A stretch of DNA of 64,000 nucleotides from Robiginitalea sp. SC105 (GCF_014243345.1 NZ_JACLZF010000001.1:248001-312000); one strand, 5' to 3'. Positions 40,969 through 49,952 are shown, numbered from the stretch's first letter. Notes: a model not told the origin generated them from the letters alone. Made by a program: numbers and translations.

Positions 40969-43077
40969 CTATTTTCCATCCGTACGATGCGCCGGCTTGA
41001 GGAGGTCGTTTACTGTTTTAACCGGGTTGAATGTGCTGACCGGCACTTCGGCAAAGACGGTATTCCAGAACGCCATCCCCCCGTTCCAGAGGCCGGGAAG
41101 TTCCAGGGCTTTGAGGGGGCGGCCCTCGGAGGTCTTATCGGTGATAAAGCCCTGCTTTTCGTCCACAAAATTCAACAGGTTGTATTTTTCCCCGTAGGCA
41201 TCCCGCACGCCGCAGACCAAATCTACCGGGTTGAAATGGGTGGATTCGCGAAAGATGGTTTCCTGCTCCTTATCGGAGGTATCCACCTGGGCAGATTCGA
41301 TAATCTGTAGGGATTCATGGCCCTTTCGGTCCGTAATCCAGAATGGGCCTCCCCCGGGTTCCCCTTCGTTCCTGACCATCCCGCAAACGCGGATCGGCCG
41401 GGCCAGTTTATCCCGGAGCACAGCCACCTGGTTTTCAATACTCAGCCCCTGGAAGCCGTCGGCAAACCTTGCATTGAGCCTGTTTTCAAGGAAAGCCTTG
41501 ATCCGGTTGAGCAGGTCGTGGTCCAGGCTGCCTTCCGACAGCATGCGCGAATAGCTGAAGGCCTGTTGCTGCAGTTCAATCAGGTATCCTCCGAGGATCT
41601 CCTTCCAGCGGGTAACCTCCCCGAGGTCCGAACGGACCACCACATTATCGATATTCTTGATGAATATGAGGTCAGCGTCCTGTTCGTCCAGGTTTTCAAT
41701 CAACGCCCCATGGCCGCCCGGGCGAAACAGTATCCGCCCCTCATTGTCCCTGAAAGGAGTATTCTCCGGGGTCACGGCAATGGTGTCCGTGGATGGTTTC
41801 TGGAAAGAATACCCAACCGTGAACGAGCGGGCAACCTCACTGCTCACGCGGTCGTTTACCGCCTTGAATTCCTTGTTGAACAGCTCGCTGTGCTGGGGTG
41901 AAATGGTAAAGTGCAGGGCCGCCGTATCCCCGCTGCTGGCATAGGCGGCGCCTTCGTAAAGGTGCTCCTCGAAGGGGGTGACCAGCGTCCCGTCGTAATT
42001 GTGGAAAGGCAAAAGCCCCTTGGGATAAAAACCATAGTTCAGGCCATCTTCCGAAAGCAGTTCCCGGACAAATTCATGCAACTCGGCTTCCCTGATGGTC
42101 GCCTTCCCGCGGATCCGGGACTGCACCAGCCCGTAAAACGGGAATTCCCGCAGGTGCTGGGAAAACTTCCGGATGTCCCGGTGACCGGGCTTTGCCAGGT
42201 ATTCCTCCAGCGAATCGGTTTCCGGGTCAAAATCCTGCAGGAAGTTAAAGAGGGCCTTGAACATCCGCGAGGCCGCCCCGGAAGCCGGGATAAACTTCAG
42301 CACCTCCAGATCCCCGTCCCGGTTGCGATACGCCTGCTGCAGGCGGTTTTCCTCTTCCGACGAGAACCTTACAATCCCATCCCCCACTACGGCCGCCTTG
42401 TGCAACCGCACCGGCGGGATCCCTTCCCGGAACGTTTCGATCTGGCCCTCGGCTTTTTCGGGGCTGATCCCCTTTTCGGCCATATATTCCAGGTCTGCGG
42501 GTGTAAAGTTGCTCATGGTGTCCAAAAGTTTATCGATGTGTTTGACTGCTGTTTCCAGCCGGGTTTCCCGGCTTCCGCTTAAGATAACAAATCTGCGATT
42601 ATTCTCCCGGAGTGCCGACTGGAAATGGCGGAACATCTCCTCCCGCTCCAGGGGTTTGTCGCGCAGGTCATCCGGTTCCCAGGGAATGTCGATATCCGTC
42701 AGGAAATACAGGTCGTACCGGTTAGCAAGGGCCGCCTCCTCCAGGCGGGGGTCGCAACTCCCCAGGTAGTAGGTCTCGGAATAGACCTTGGTTTCAAGAA
42801 GGTCCGTATCGCAAACCAGCAGCCGCTCCGCCTGTCGGGCGAGCCGGTTCTCCAGCTCCATTTGCCCGCGGGCTATGGGCAACAGGTCTTCCGGTGCACA
42901 GGTCTGCTGTAACCGGTCCCATTTGTCCTGCAAATATTCCCGGGCGTATTCGGGCACCCAGGGTTCCCTGTAATGGCGTGCCAGGTCTTTGGCCAGGGTG
43001 GTTTTGCCGGTCGATTCGGGACCGAAAAGGACCACTTTCAGGACGCCTGAGGGCTGTTGTCTAAGTGCTTCTTCCAT
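40969..43077 (-). CDS. Fusion of a NadR-like P-loop kinase and DUF4301
   Basis: This 702-residue protein joins two domains without a stop. Residues 1-187 are a NadR-type nucleoside kinase/AAA_28 domain with P-loop GPESTGKTTLAKDLA and EYAREYL. From Met188 (ATG 42516) the sequence matches DUF4301 over about 515 residues (ASGAASRMFKALFNFL, YEGAAYAS). Many flavobacteria seem to have the two as adjacent separate genes. The start at 43077 overlaps the PnuC gene by 40 bp. Given neighbours (TPP riboswitch, PnuC/PnuT, thiamine-binding protein) the kinase may phosphorylate thiamine rather than nicotinamide riboside. The DUF4301 role is unknown. Translation might also begin at Met188. Confidence 0.88.
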   Translation of the reverse strand: MEEALRQQPSGVLKVVLFGPESTGKTTLAKDLARHYREPWVPEYAREYLQDKWDRLQQTCAPEDLLPIARGQMELENRLARQAERLLVCDTDLLETKVYSETYYLGSCDPRLEEAALANRYDLYFLTDIDIPWEPDDLRDKPLEREEMFRHFQSALRENNRRFVILSGSRETRLETAVKHIDKLLDTMSNFTPADLEYMAEKGISPEKAEGQIETFREGIPPVRLHKAAVVGDGIVRFSSEEENRLQQAYRNRDGDLEVLKFIPASGAASRMFKALFNFLQDFDPETDSLEEYLAKPGHRDIRKFSQHLREFPFYGLVQSRIRGKATIREAELHEFVRELLSEDGLNYGFYPKGLLPFHNYDGTLVTPFEEHLYEGAAYASSGDTAALHFTISPQHSELFNKEFKAVNDRVSSEVARSFTVGYSFQKPSTDTIAVTPENTPFRDNEGRILFRPGGHGALIENLDEQDADLIFIKNIDNVVVRSDLGEVTRWKEILGGYLIELQQQAFSYSRMLSEGSLDHDLLNRIKAFLENRLNARFADGFQGLSIENQVAVLRDKLARPIRVCGMVRNEGEPGGGPFWITDRKGHESLQIIESAQVDTSDKEQETIFRESTHFNPVDLVCGVRDAYGEKYNLLNFVDEKQGFITDKTSEGRPLKALELPGLWNGGMAFWNTVFAEVPVSTFNPVKTVNDLLKPAHRTDGK

Positions 43078-43670
43078 GCCAGGTAGCCTTGGATGGCCAA
43101 GATAGTGAATATGAGGTACTGGAGGGACAGCATGCCCCAGCCCCGGTAGGCATAGAGGGGGACGGTAATGATGTCTGCCACAATCCAGAGGGTCCAGTTT
43201 TCCAGTTTTTTCAGCGCCATATACCACATGGCCGTAAAGAAGATGCCGGAGGTGACCATATCCACGTAATTGGTCCAACGGATCTCCGTTCCGAAGACCC
43301 GGTAGACAAAATAGGTAAACGCCGTCGTAAACACGAAAAGCAGGAACCCAATCCACTTTTCCCGGGCGGTTGTCCGCGAGATGCGCACCAGGATGCGGTC
43401 GCCTTTGCGGCGCGACCAGTTCCACCACCCGTAGACGCTCATTACCGAGTAATAGAGGTTCAGCATCATATCCCCGAGCAACTCGTCCCGAAGGAAAATA
43501 TACATGGTGATCAGGGTGGCAATCAGGCCGGTGGGATAGACCCAGATATTCTCCCGTTTGGCATACACCACGCTGGCGATCCCGAAAACAAAGGCAACTG
43601 CTTCCAGGGCGATCAGCCAGGCCTCCCGGTCCCGGTACGGATCAAAAAAGAAATCAGAAATGGGGTTCAT
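43038..43670 (-). CDS. pnuT: PnuC/PnuT family transporter, likely for thiamine
   Basis: This 210-residue inner membrane protein has about seven helices and matches the PnuC vitamin transporter family, with WVYPTGLIAT and the WNWSRR region typical of the group. PnuC homologues named PnuT carry thiamine in Bacteroidota. I prefer thiamine over nicotinamide riboside because the cluster contains a TPP riboswitch and a thiamine-binding protein. It overlaps the upstream gene by 17 bp and the kinase fusion by 40 bp. PnuC proteins usually rely on intracellular phosphorylation to trap substrate, which the fused kinase could supply. Confidence 0.85.
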   Translation of the reverse strand: MNPISDFFFDPYRDREAWLIALEAVAFVFGIASVVYAKRENIWVYPTGLIATLITMYIFLRDELLGDMMLNLYYSVMSVYGWWNWSRRKGDRILVRISRTTAREKWIGFLLFVFTTAFTYFVYRVFGTEIRWTNYVDMVTSGIFFTAMWYMALKKLENWTLWIVADIITVPLYAYRGWGMLSLQYLIFTILAIQGYLAWKKHLDNSPQAS

Positions 43671-43914
43671 ACCGGCTGCGGTCCGTCTTTACCATTTTGA
43701 TGAAAAAGACCGCCTGCCCAACGGCCGAAAGGCTTTTGCGCATTTCTGCGGCAAGGACTTCCATGACGTGGTCGTATTCCCCGTAGACCTGGGTACTCAT
43801 CGGATTCTCCAGGACAGTGAGCCCGGAGGCCCTCAGGGCGGTGATAAACCGGATTATTTCCTTTTCGTAATCGTCCTGCAGCGGGCTCAGGGTTAATTCG
43901 ACTGATATGTCCAT
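43654..43914 (-). CDS. MTH1187/YkoF-type thiamine-binding protein
   Basis: This 86-residue protein matches the MTH1187/YkoF-like family, small ferredoxin-fold proteins that bind thiamine or its pyrimidine. It starts MDISVELTLSPL and has the characteristic PMSTQVYGEYD loop. It is first of a group with the PnuC transporter (17-bp overlap) and kinase-DUF4301 fusion. A near-consensus -7 element (TACCTTTAT, 43931-43939) precedes it. It may act as a cytoplasmic thiamine carrier or sensor. Confidence 0.85.
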   Translation of the reverse strand: MDISVELTLSPLQDDYEKEIIRFITALRASGLTVLENPMSTQVYGEYDHVMEVLAAEMRKSLSAVGQAVFFIKMVKTDRSRYEPHF

Positions 43915-43930
43915 AGCGTGGTATTGCTGG

Positions 43931-43939
43931 ATAAAGGTA
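43931..43939 (-). promoter_or_regulatory. Probable promoter of the thiamine-binding/pnuT/kinase operon
   Basis: TACCTTTAT on the minus strand matches TAnnTTTG at all but the last base and lies 16 bp before ATG 43914. No riboswitch is visible here. Confidence 0.4.
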
Positions 43940-43974
43940 GTCCGATAAATGGGAATATTGCAACCGGGGGGTGC

Positions 43975-44613
43975 TCAGGCCTCTTCCCGGACGGCAAAGG
44001 CACAGGTAAATCCCTCAAATTCCGAGAAATCGATGCCGAAACCGGTCTTTTTGCCATCGTACATTACCTGCCCCCCCGTCTCTCCGCTGTCCATGGCAAA
44101 GTCATCAATGCAAATATGGTTGAGGAAGCTCAGGCCGTGGATGGCCATTACCTTATAAAGGGACTCCTTGGCACACCAGACCATGGTGAGCTTGCGGATC
44201 AGGGCGTCATCGTTGGCCATGGAACGGTACTCCCGTATGGGGGTAAACCGATGGGCAATGCGCAGGATTTTTTCGCGCTGTTTTTCGATATCGATGCCCA
44301 CCTCCCTGCTTTTGGAGAGGATGATCCCCGTAAACTCAAAGGAATGCGTAATGGAGATATGTGTGCCGTCCCTGAGGTGGGGCTTTCCGGCAGGGTCGTA
44401 ATAGAGATCGGCATCAATGTAGCCTTCCCGTGCCATCAGGTGGCGGATGCTCAAAAACGCCCTGCGGTGCAACTCGGAACGCATGCCGTCATATCGCTGC
44501 TGGCAATGCGGGTTCAGGGTAATCCCCGCGGCCAGTTCCGCCTCGGGCTCGGTGACCTTCCAGACATGGACCCGGCAATCCGGACCGGCTTGCGTCGATT
44601 TGTATAGCGGCAT
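43975..44613 (-). CDS. 4'-phosphopantetheinyl transferase superfamily protein
   Basis: This 212-residue protein has the Sfp/AcpT motifs GIDIEK (metal binding) and WCAKESLYK. It would attach phosphopantetheine from CoA to acyl or peptidyl carrier proteins. No carrier protein genes are adjacent. It lies 60 bp upstream of the thiamine operon on the same strand, so read-through is possible. It is divergent from ahcY. Confidence 0.9.
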   Translation of the reverse strand: MPLYKSTQAGPDCRVHVWKVTEPEAELAAGITLNPHCQQRYDGMRSELHRRAFLSIRHLMAREGYIDADLYYDPAGKPHLRDGTHISITHSFEFTGIILSKSREVGIDIEKQREKILRIAHRFTPIREYRSMANDDALIRKLTMVWCAKESLYKVMAIHGLSFLNHICIDDFAMDSGETGGQVMYDGKKTGFGIDFSEFEGFTCAFAVREEA

Positions 44614-44633
44614 GGGAAATTGGAGTTAATCCG

Positions 44634-44642
44634 TACCTTTGC
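44634..44642 (+). promoter_or_regulatory. ahcY promoter -7 element (TACCTTTGC)
   Basis: It is a perfect match 102 bp before the ahcY ATG. The long leader contains a hairpin (TTCCCG/CGGGAA, 44697-44716). Confidence 0.55.
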
Positions 44643-44744
44643 ACAGAGTTAAGCGCCCACAGGGAGCGAAATACAAATTACTAATTTAAAACCAGATTCC
44701 CGAAGCATCCCGGGAAAGCTGCAGACTAAAATAAAAAGGCAATA

Positions 44745-46061
44745 ATGAGTACAAAAGCGGTAGACTACACCCCTTACAAAGTCCGGGATATTTCCCTGGC
44801 TGCCTGGGGACGGAAGGAAATTGAACTGGCAGAGGCCGAGATGCCGGGGCTGATGGCGCTCCGGGAAGAGTACGGGCAGGCACAGCCCCTGAAAGGCGCC
44901 CGGATTGCGGGCTGCCTGCACATGACCATACAGACGGCAGTCCTGATCGAAACCCTGGTAGCCCTTGGCGCCGAGGTCACCTGGAGCTCCTGTAACATTT
45001 TCTCTACCCAGGACCACGCCGCTGCTGCTATCGCCGCCGCGGGGATCCCGGTATACGCCTGGAAGGGGATGAGCGAGGCCGAGTTTGACTGGTGCATCGA
45101 ACAGACCCTGTTCTTCGGGGAAGACCGCAAGCCGCTGAACATGATCCTGGACGACGGGGGGGACCTCACCAACATGGTGCTGGACCGCTATCCGGAACTT
45201 ACCAAAGGGATCCGGGGGCTTTCAGAGGAGACCACCACGGGTGTCCACCGGCTGTACGAGCGATTCAAAAAAGGGACCCTGCCCATGCCGGCCATCAATG
45301 TGAACGACTCGGTCACCAAATCCAAGTTCGACAACAAATACGGCTGCAAGGAAAGTGCTGTCGACGCCATCCGCAGGGCGACGGACACCATGCTCGCCGG
45401 GAAACGGGTCGTGGTAGTCGGCTACGGGGATGTCGGCAAGGGCACGGCTGCCTCCTTCCGTGGGGCCGGTTCCATTGTCACGGTTGCGGAAATCGACCCC
45501 ATTTGTGCACTGCAGGCCTGTATGGATGGCTTCGAGGTCAAAAAGCTTGAAACCGTCGCTTCGGAAATGGATATCCTGATTACGGCCACCGGGAACCGGG
45601 ACATCATCACTGAAGCGCATTTCCGCGCCATGAAGGACAAGGCCATTGTCTGTAACATTGGGCACTTCGACAATGAGATCGACATGGCCTGGCTCAATAC
45701 GCACTACGGGGACACCAAGGACGAAATCAAGCCGCAGGTAGACAAGTACACCATCGACGGGAAAGACATCATCGTACTGGCGGAAGGCCGGCTGGTAAAC
45801 CTGGGCTGCGCCACGGGCCACCCGAGCTTTGTGATGAGCAACAGCTTTACGAACCAGACCCTGGCCCAGATTGAACTGTGGAAGCACCACGACCGCTATG
45901 AAAACCGGGTATATACGCTTCCCAAGCACCTTGACGAAAAAGTAGCGGCGCTCCACCTGGCCCGCCTGGGGGCAGAACTCACGGAATTGCGCCCGGAGCA
46001 GGCCAATTATATAGGGGTGCCCCAGAAAGGCCCCTTCAAGCCCGACTATTACCGGTACTGA
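44745..46061 (+). CDS. ahcY: Adenosylhomocysteinase
   Basis: It hydrolyses S-adenosylhomocysteine to homocysteine and adenosine, keeping methyl transfer running. The 438-residue product has the substrate domain ([16 protein letters not shown]), the NAD-binding [12 protein letters not shown] and the C-terminal KPDYYRY. The start is ATG 44745 after a leader of about 100 nt. The leader shows a short stem but no SAH or SAM riboswitch I can recognise. A strong terminator follows (46137-46171). Confidence 0.97.
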   Translation: MSTKAVDYTPYKVRDISLAAWGRKEIELAEAEMPGLMALREEYGQAQPLKGARIAGCLHMTIQTAVLIETLVALGAEVTWSSCNIFSTQDHAAAAIAAAGIPVYAWKGMSEAEFDWCIEQTLFFGEDRKPLNMILDDGGDLTNMVLDRYPELTKGIRGLSEETTTGVHRLYERFKKGTLPMPAINVNDSVTKSKFDNKYGCKESAVDAIRRATDTMLAGKRVVVVGYGDVGKGTAASFRGAGSIVTVAEIDPICALQACMDGFEVKKLETVASEMDILITATGNRDIITEAHFRAMKDKAIVCNIGHFDNEIDMAWLNTHYGDTKDEIKPQVDKYTIDGKDIIVLAEGRLVNLGCATGHPSFVMSNSFTNQTLAQIELWKHHDRYENRVYTLPKHLDEKVAALHLARLGAELTELRPEQANYIGVPQKGPFKPDYYRY

Positions 46062-46136
46062 TATTCCGCCGGAGCGGTCCCGCACCTGTTCCGGATCGGC
46101 GCTGTATCCCACAAGGCCGTCTTATCGGATAAAATA

Positions 46137-46171
46137 AAAAACCCCGGCTGGTGAACCCAGCCGGGGTTTTT
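46137..46171. terminator. Bidirectional terminator between ahcY and the DUF3332 gene
   Basis: The stem AAAAACCCCGGCTGG / CCAGCCGGGGTTTTT has a 5-nt loop and a T run on each strand. Confidence 0.92.
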
Positions 46172-46191
46172 CGATGAATTTCAACCGGGGA

Positions 46192-46776
46192 TTATTTCGC
46201 CTCGGCGAGCATACCATCCAGGGTATAGCAATCCCGGTACTCCCGGATAAGGGCGAGCCCTTCCTCCCGGGTCGTCTGCTGGTTCATGCGCAGTTCCTTG
46301 CCGTCGGGCATGTAGACGATGTAGAACCCCTCTTCCATGCGGGAAAGCGGGATGATCTCCCCGCTGGGGCGGATCGCATTCCAGGATTTCTCGTCCGGCC
46401 GGTAAAAGAGTTCTATTTTGCCGCCTTTTTTGGGTCCTTCCAGAACTTTAACGGCCATGCGGTTTTTGGTGGCCTTCAGTTCGTAGGTATTCCCCTGGTA
46501 TTCGACCAGTTGCACCTCGGATTCCCCCTCGCGCATGGCAACCGGGTTGGAGCCGGACCAGAATTCAATCACGTTGAAGATCAGCGTGTCCCCGAGAAAG
46601 AACAACCCGTAGACCGGGATGATATTCAACCCCCAGAAAACCAGGTTGTTGACAAATTTACTGTCGGAGATACCCATGTTCCAGTCCTTCAGGTTATTGA
46701 ACGCGCTGAAGGAGCCCAGACAGCTGCTGAACAGCAGCGTGGAGGCCAGGGCAACGGCCATAATTGATTTTTTCAT
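46192..46776 (-). CDS. DUF3332 lipoprotein
   Basis: This 194-residue protein has a lipobox (LLFSSC, Cys19) and matches DUF3332, with the conserved tryptophan-rich stretch FNNLKDWNMGISDSKF and NLVFWGLNIIPVYG, which contains a hydrophobic hairpin. It is probably anchored in the cell envelope. The function is unknown. It converges with ahcY and shares its terminator. Confidence 0.83.
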   Translation of the reverse strand: MKKSIMAVALASTLLFSSCLGSFSAFNNLKDWNMGISDSKFVNNLVFWGLNIIPVYGLFFLGDTLIFNVIEFWSGSNPVAMREGESEVQLVEYQGNTYELKATKNRMAVKVLEGPKKGGKIELFYRPDEKSWNAIRPSGEIIPLSRMEEGFYIVYMPDGKELRMNQQTTREEGLALIREYRDCYTLDGMLAEAK

Positions 46777-46899
46777 GCTAGTGGTTTTTTAAGATTCCCG
46801 TAAAAAGTAATCCAAAAACACCTTACGGCACAAGTCCAATTCGAAAATTTTAGGCTTAAAAATGCGCCAATAGTGACCAGGGCAGCCTGAATTGGGCAT

Positions 46900-46935
46900 A
46901 AAAAAGCCCTGGGACGGAAAGTACCGGCCCAGGGC
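46900..46935 (-). terminator. Terminator after rpmA
   Basis: On the minus strand GCCCTGGG/CCCAGGGC arms (46906-46913 and 46928-46935) are followed by a run of T. Confidence 0.8.
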
Positions 46936-46959
46936 GTGCGTGTAATCCAACGCAGGGTG

Positions 46960-47220
46960 TTACGCCTCGCTTGGTTCGATGGAGACAAAGGATTTGCCTC
47001 CTGACTTTTTATCGAAACGGACAATACCGTCCACTTTGGCGTGCAGGGTATGGTCCTTACCCAGATACACATTGTCGCCGGGGTTATGACGTGTGCCTCG
47101 CTGGCGGACAATGATATTGCCTGCAACAGCCTTCTGGCCACCGAATATCTTTACGCCCAGGCGTTTCGATTCCGATTCGCGTCCGTTCTTAGAACTTCCT
47201 ACACCTTTCTTGTGAGCCAT
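46960..47220 (-). CDS. rpmA: 50S ribosomal protein L27
   Basis: This 86-residue ribosomal protein lies near the peptidyl transferase centre. It starts [16 protein letters not shown] with no N-terminal extension and has [20 protein letters not shown]. It follows rplU after 39 bp, the standard L21-L27 operon, and ends at the terminator at 46900-46935. Confidence 0.97.
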   Translation of the reverse strand: MAHKKGVGSSKNGRESESKRLGVKIFGGQKAVAGNIIVRQRGTRHNPGDNVYLGKDHTLHAKVDGIVRFDKKSGGKSFVSIEPSEA

Positions 47221-47259
47221 GATCTGTTAGATTTTTGGGAAACGCTTCCCGGTTCAAAT

Positions 47260-47835
47260 TTATTTTCCGCCCAGGGCTTCGATCAACTCCGCCTTCTTCA
47301 TGGAAGAATAGCCGGTGATTTCCTGAGCCTTTGCCATTTCGCGCAATTCCGCTACCGTTTTGGACGACAGGTCCTCAGCGGCCTTCGGGGCTGGCTTGGC
47401 CGGAGCTTTCTTCTCGGCGGCTGCCTCCTTTTTGGCTTCGGCCTTGGCCGGGGCTTCTTTTTTGGCGGGGGCTGCCTCTTTTGTTGCAGGCTCTGCTTTC
47501 TTAGGAGCAGCTTTTTTGGCCCCTTTGGCAACGATGCCCTCAATCATCAATTCGGTTAATGACTGGCGGTGTCCGTTTTTCTTTTGGTAACCTTTTCTGC
47601 GTTTTTTCTTGAAGACAATAACCTTGTCTCCCTTCAGGTGTTTTACGACTTTAGCCTCTACTGCGGCTCCGTCTATAGCCGGGGCGCCGATGGTTACTGA
47701 ATCCCCGTCCCCGATAAGAAGCACCTGGTCAAAGGAAACCTTCTGACCTTCTTCTTCCCGGAGGCGGTGGACATAAACCTTCTGGTCTTTTGCAACTTTG
47801 AATTGCTGCCCTGCTATCTCTACAATTGCGTACAT
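47260..47835 (-). CDS. rplU: 50S ribosomal protein L21 with a Rho_N-like C-terminal extension
   Basis: L21 is a 23S rRNA-binding protein, normally about 103 residues. Here residues 1-101 are the usual core (FKKKRRKGYQKKNGHRQ), followed by an Ala/Lys/Pro/Glu-rich low-complexity linker (about 105-155) and a compact domain (157-189; TVAELREMAKAQEI, MKKAELIEALG) like the Rho_N/SAP-type helical domain. The tail could bind RNA or other factors. It heads the L21-L27 operon with a promoter at 47910-47918. Confidence 0.95.
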   Translation of the reverse strand: MYAIVEIAGQQFKVAKDQKVYVHRLREEEGQKVSFDQVLLIGDGDSVTIGAPAIDGAAVEAKVVKHLKGDKVIVFKKKRRKGYQKKNGHRQSLTELMIEGIVAKGAKKAAPKKAEPATKEAAPAKKEAPAKAEAKKEAAAEKKAPAKPAPKAAEDLSSKTVAELREMAKAQEITGYSSMKKAELIEALGGK

Positions 47836-47909
47836 AGCGTATCCGTTACTTTTGTTTTTGAATTACCTCCGATCCGGGCGCTCCACGTCCGCTACCGTCA
47901 AAGGCGGGT

Positions 47910-47918
47910 GCAAATATA
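47910..47918 (-). promoter_or_regulatory. rplU-rpmA promoter -7 element (TATATTTG)
   Basis: It is a perfect match on the minus strand, with a TTG about 19 bp upstream that fits the -33 element. The leader is about 70 nt. Confidence 0.6.
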
Positions 47919-47956
47919 CTGCTTAATTCACAACTGGCAAGGCTGGTACGGGGATT

Positions 47957-48409
47957 TTAGGAAGATTTTTTAGGGTTGTTGGAAGATTTAAACAACTGCA
48001 TAAAAGTGAGGGTCAGAACGACCGTCGTCGCGAAGCCCATGATGGCTACGGTGAAGAAGACAATCCCCTCAAAGTCCTTGAAATCCTTGAAGAAGGTAGT
48101 GGAAAGGTTGGACAGGAAGTCGGTGTTGACCTCCGTGCTGTAGAATGCAAAGAAGATGGTGAAAACTAGCGTGGCAACAAATCCCGTCACAACCCCGGCC
48201 GTAAAACCCCTTCCGTAATTGAAGCGATCCCCGGACCGCAACCGGAAGACCTTGATCGCCTCATAGATGCCGAATCCGGTTATCACCCCGTTGAACAAGC
48301 TGAAAAAAACATTGGTATGCATGTCAAAGAGGGAAAGGATCAGGAAATAGGCAATCAGGCAACCGCTGGTCGCCAGTCCGAAACGGACGGGAAGTGCATA
48401 TAGCGTCAT
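47957..48409 (-). CDS. Four-helix membrane protein, DUF4199-like
   Basis: This 150-residue protein has four membrane helices (about 8-30, 36-55, 68-92 and 115-140) and resembles DUF4199 membrane proteins of Bacteroidota, with YEAIKVFRLRSGD and FNYGRGFTAG between helices 2 and 3. No function is known. It is divergent from the M16 peptidase genes and precedes the ribosomal operon without an evident link. Confidence 0.7.
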   Translation of the reverse strand: MTLYALPVRFGLATSGCLIAYFLILSLFDMHTNVFFSLFNGVITGFGIYEAIKVFRLRSGDRFNYGRGFTAGVVTGFVATLVFTIFFAFYSTEVNTDFLSNLSTTFFKDFKDFEGIVFFTVAIMGFATTVVLTLTFMQLFKSSNNPKKSS

Positions 48410-48628
48410 AGTGAAATGCTGTTATTTGGATGATTTAAAGATAACATTATTGTGGCAATATCCATGTCCTGAAGCCCCGTAAATCGGGCTGACCGCTTTT
48501 TGCCTATTAACAAAGTGTTAAAACACCCGGGGCACCGGGAATAATTCTACAGAATCTCTTTATTTTAGAAAAAAACAGCTAACGTAAGAAGAATCCTTCA
48601 CCCTTTATTGCTTAACACCATACCAGAA

Positions 48629-49948
48629 ATGAAAAAAAATTTCCTATCAGCCCTCCTACTGGGCGCCACTCTGTTGGTACAGGCCCAGGAAGTCGCATTC
48701 CAGGAATACGACCTCGACAATGGCCTGCATGTCATCCTGCACCAGGATAATACGGCCCCGGTAGTGGTCACTTCGGTGATGTACCATGTGGGGGGCAAAG
48801 ACCGGACGGAAGGCCGGACCGGTTTCGCCCACCTGTTTGAACACCTGCTCTTTGAAGGGACCAAAAACATCGAAAAAGGCAAATGGTTCGAAATCGTCTC
48901 CTCCCGTGGCGGTCAGAACAATGCCAACACCTCTCAGGACCGGACCTATTACTATGAGGTTTTCCCCTCCAACAACCTGGAGCTCGGCCTTTGGCTGGAG
49001 TCCGAACGCATGCTGCACCCGGTCATCGACCAGAAGGGACTGGACACCCAGATAGAAGTAGTCAAGGAGGAGCGCCGGCTCCGGTACGACAATTCGCCTT
49101 ACGGCCAGATCCTCCCCGTCCTGGGGAATAACCTCTTTGAATCCCACCCCTATAAGGATCCGAATATCGGGTATATGGAAGACCTGGAAGCTGCCAGTCT
49201 GGAAGATGTGATCGCCTATAACGAAAAGTATTACGTACCCAACAATGCGGTCCTGGTGGTTGCCGGCGACATCGATACGGCCGAAACGCGCACGCTTGTA
49301 CAGAAATATTTCGGCGAAATCCCGGCAGGCGATCAGATCAGCCGGAGTTATCCCGTGGAACAACCGATTTCCGGCGAGGTGCGGACTACCTTTTACGACA
49401 AGAACATCCAGATCCCCGCTTCGATCGTCGCCTACCGCACCCCGGGTTTCAAACAACGGGATGCGTATGTGCTGGATATGATCTCGTCCTACCTGTCCGA
49501 CGGCAAGAGTTCCAAGCTCTACAAAAAGCTGGTGGACGACCAGAAACAGGCCCTGCAGGTAGGCGCCTTCAATATCGGCCAGGAGGATTACGGGATGTAT
49601 GTGGTCTTTTGCCTCCCTGTAGGGGAAACGCCCCTGGACACCCTTGTTACCGAAGTCGAGGAGGAAATAGCCCGGGTAAGGATGGAACTCGTCTCCGAAC
49701 GGGATTACCAGAAGCTCCAGAACAAATTCGAAAACCGGTACGTGAATTCAAACTCCAGTATCCAGGGCATCGCATCCTCCCTGGCTACCAATTATATGTT
49801 ATACGGGGATACGGAACTCATAAATAAGGAGATCGAAATCTACCGTTCCATTACCCGTGAAGAAATCCGTGAGGTGGCCATCAAGTACCTCAAGCCCAAC
49901 CAGCGTGTCGTGATCGATTACCTGCCGGAAGAACAACAAGAAAATTAA
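48629..49948 (+). CDS. M16 family zinc peptidase, catalytic-type subunit
   Basis: This 439-residue exported peptidase has a signal peptide (1-20) and the inverted zinc motif HLFEH (68-72) with a later Glu ligand in EVVKEERR. The C-terminal domain lacks a clean arginine-tyrosine substrate motif. It starts at ATG 48629. The second M16 gene begins 4 bp after it, so the two probably form a heterodimer in which this chain carries the metal. Confidence 0.92.
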   Translation: MKKNFLSALLLGATLLVQAQEVAFQEYDLDNGLHVILHQDNTAPVVVTSVMYHVGGKDRTEGRTGFAHLFEHLLFEGTKNIEKGKWFEIVSSRGGQNNANTSQDRTYYYEVFPSNNLELGLWLESERMLHPVIDQKGLDTQIEVVKEERRLRYDNSPYGQILPVLGNNLFESHPYKDPNIGYMEDLEAASLEDVIAYNEKYYVPNNAVLVVAGDIDTAETRTLVQKYFGEIPAGDQISRSYPVEQPISGEVRTTFYDKNIQIPASIVAYRTPGFKQRDAYVLDMISSYLSDGKSSKLYKKLVDDQKQALQVGAFNIGQEDYGMYVVFCLPVGETPLDTLVTEVEEEIARVRMELVSERDYQKLQNKFENRYVNSNSSIQGIASSLATNYMLYGDTELINKEIEIYRSITREEIREVAIKYLKPNQRVVIDYLPEEQQEN

Positions 49949-49952
49949 AAAA

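Noticed and set aside
43038-43670. Nicotinamide mononucleotide transport as the main role of the PnuC homologue.
   Set aside because: The TPP riboswitch and thiamine-binding protein next to it favour thiamine; I kept the NAD option only as a refuting test.
44642-44744. Known SAH or SAM riboswitch upstream of ahcY.
   Set aside because: I could not match the conserved cores of the classes I know; only a short stem is visible.
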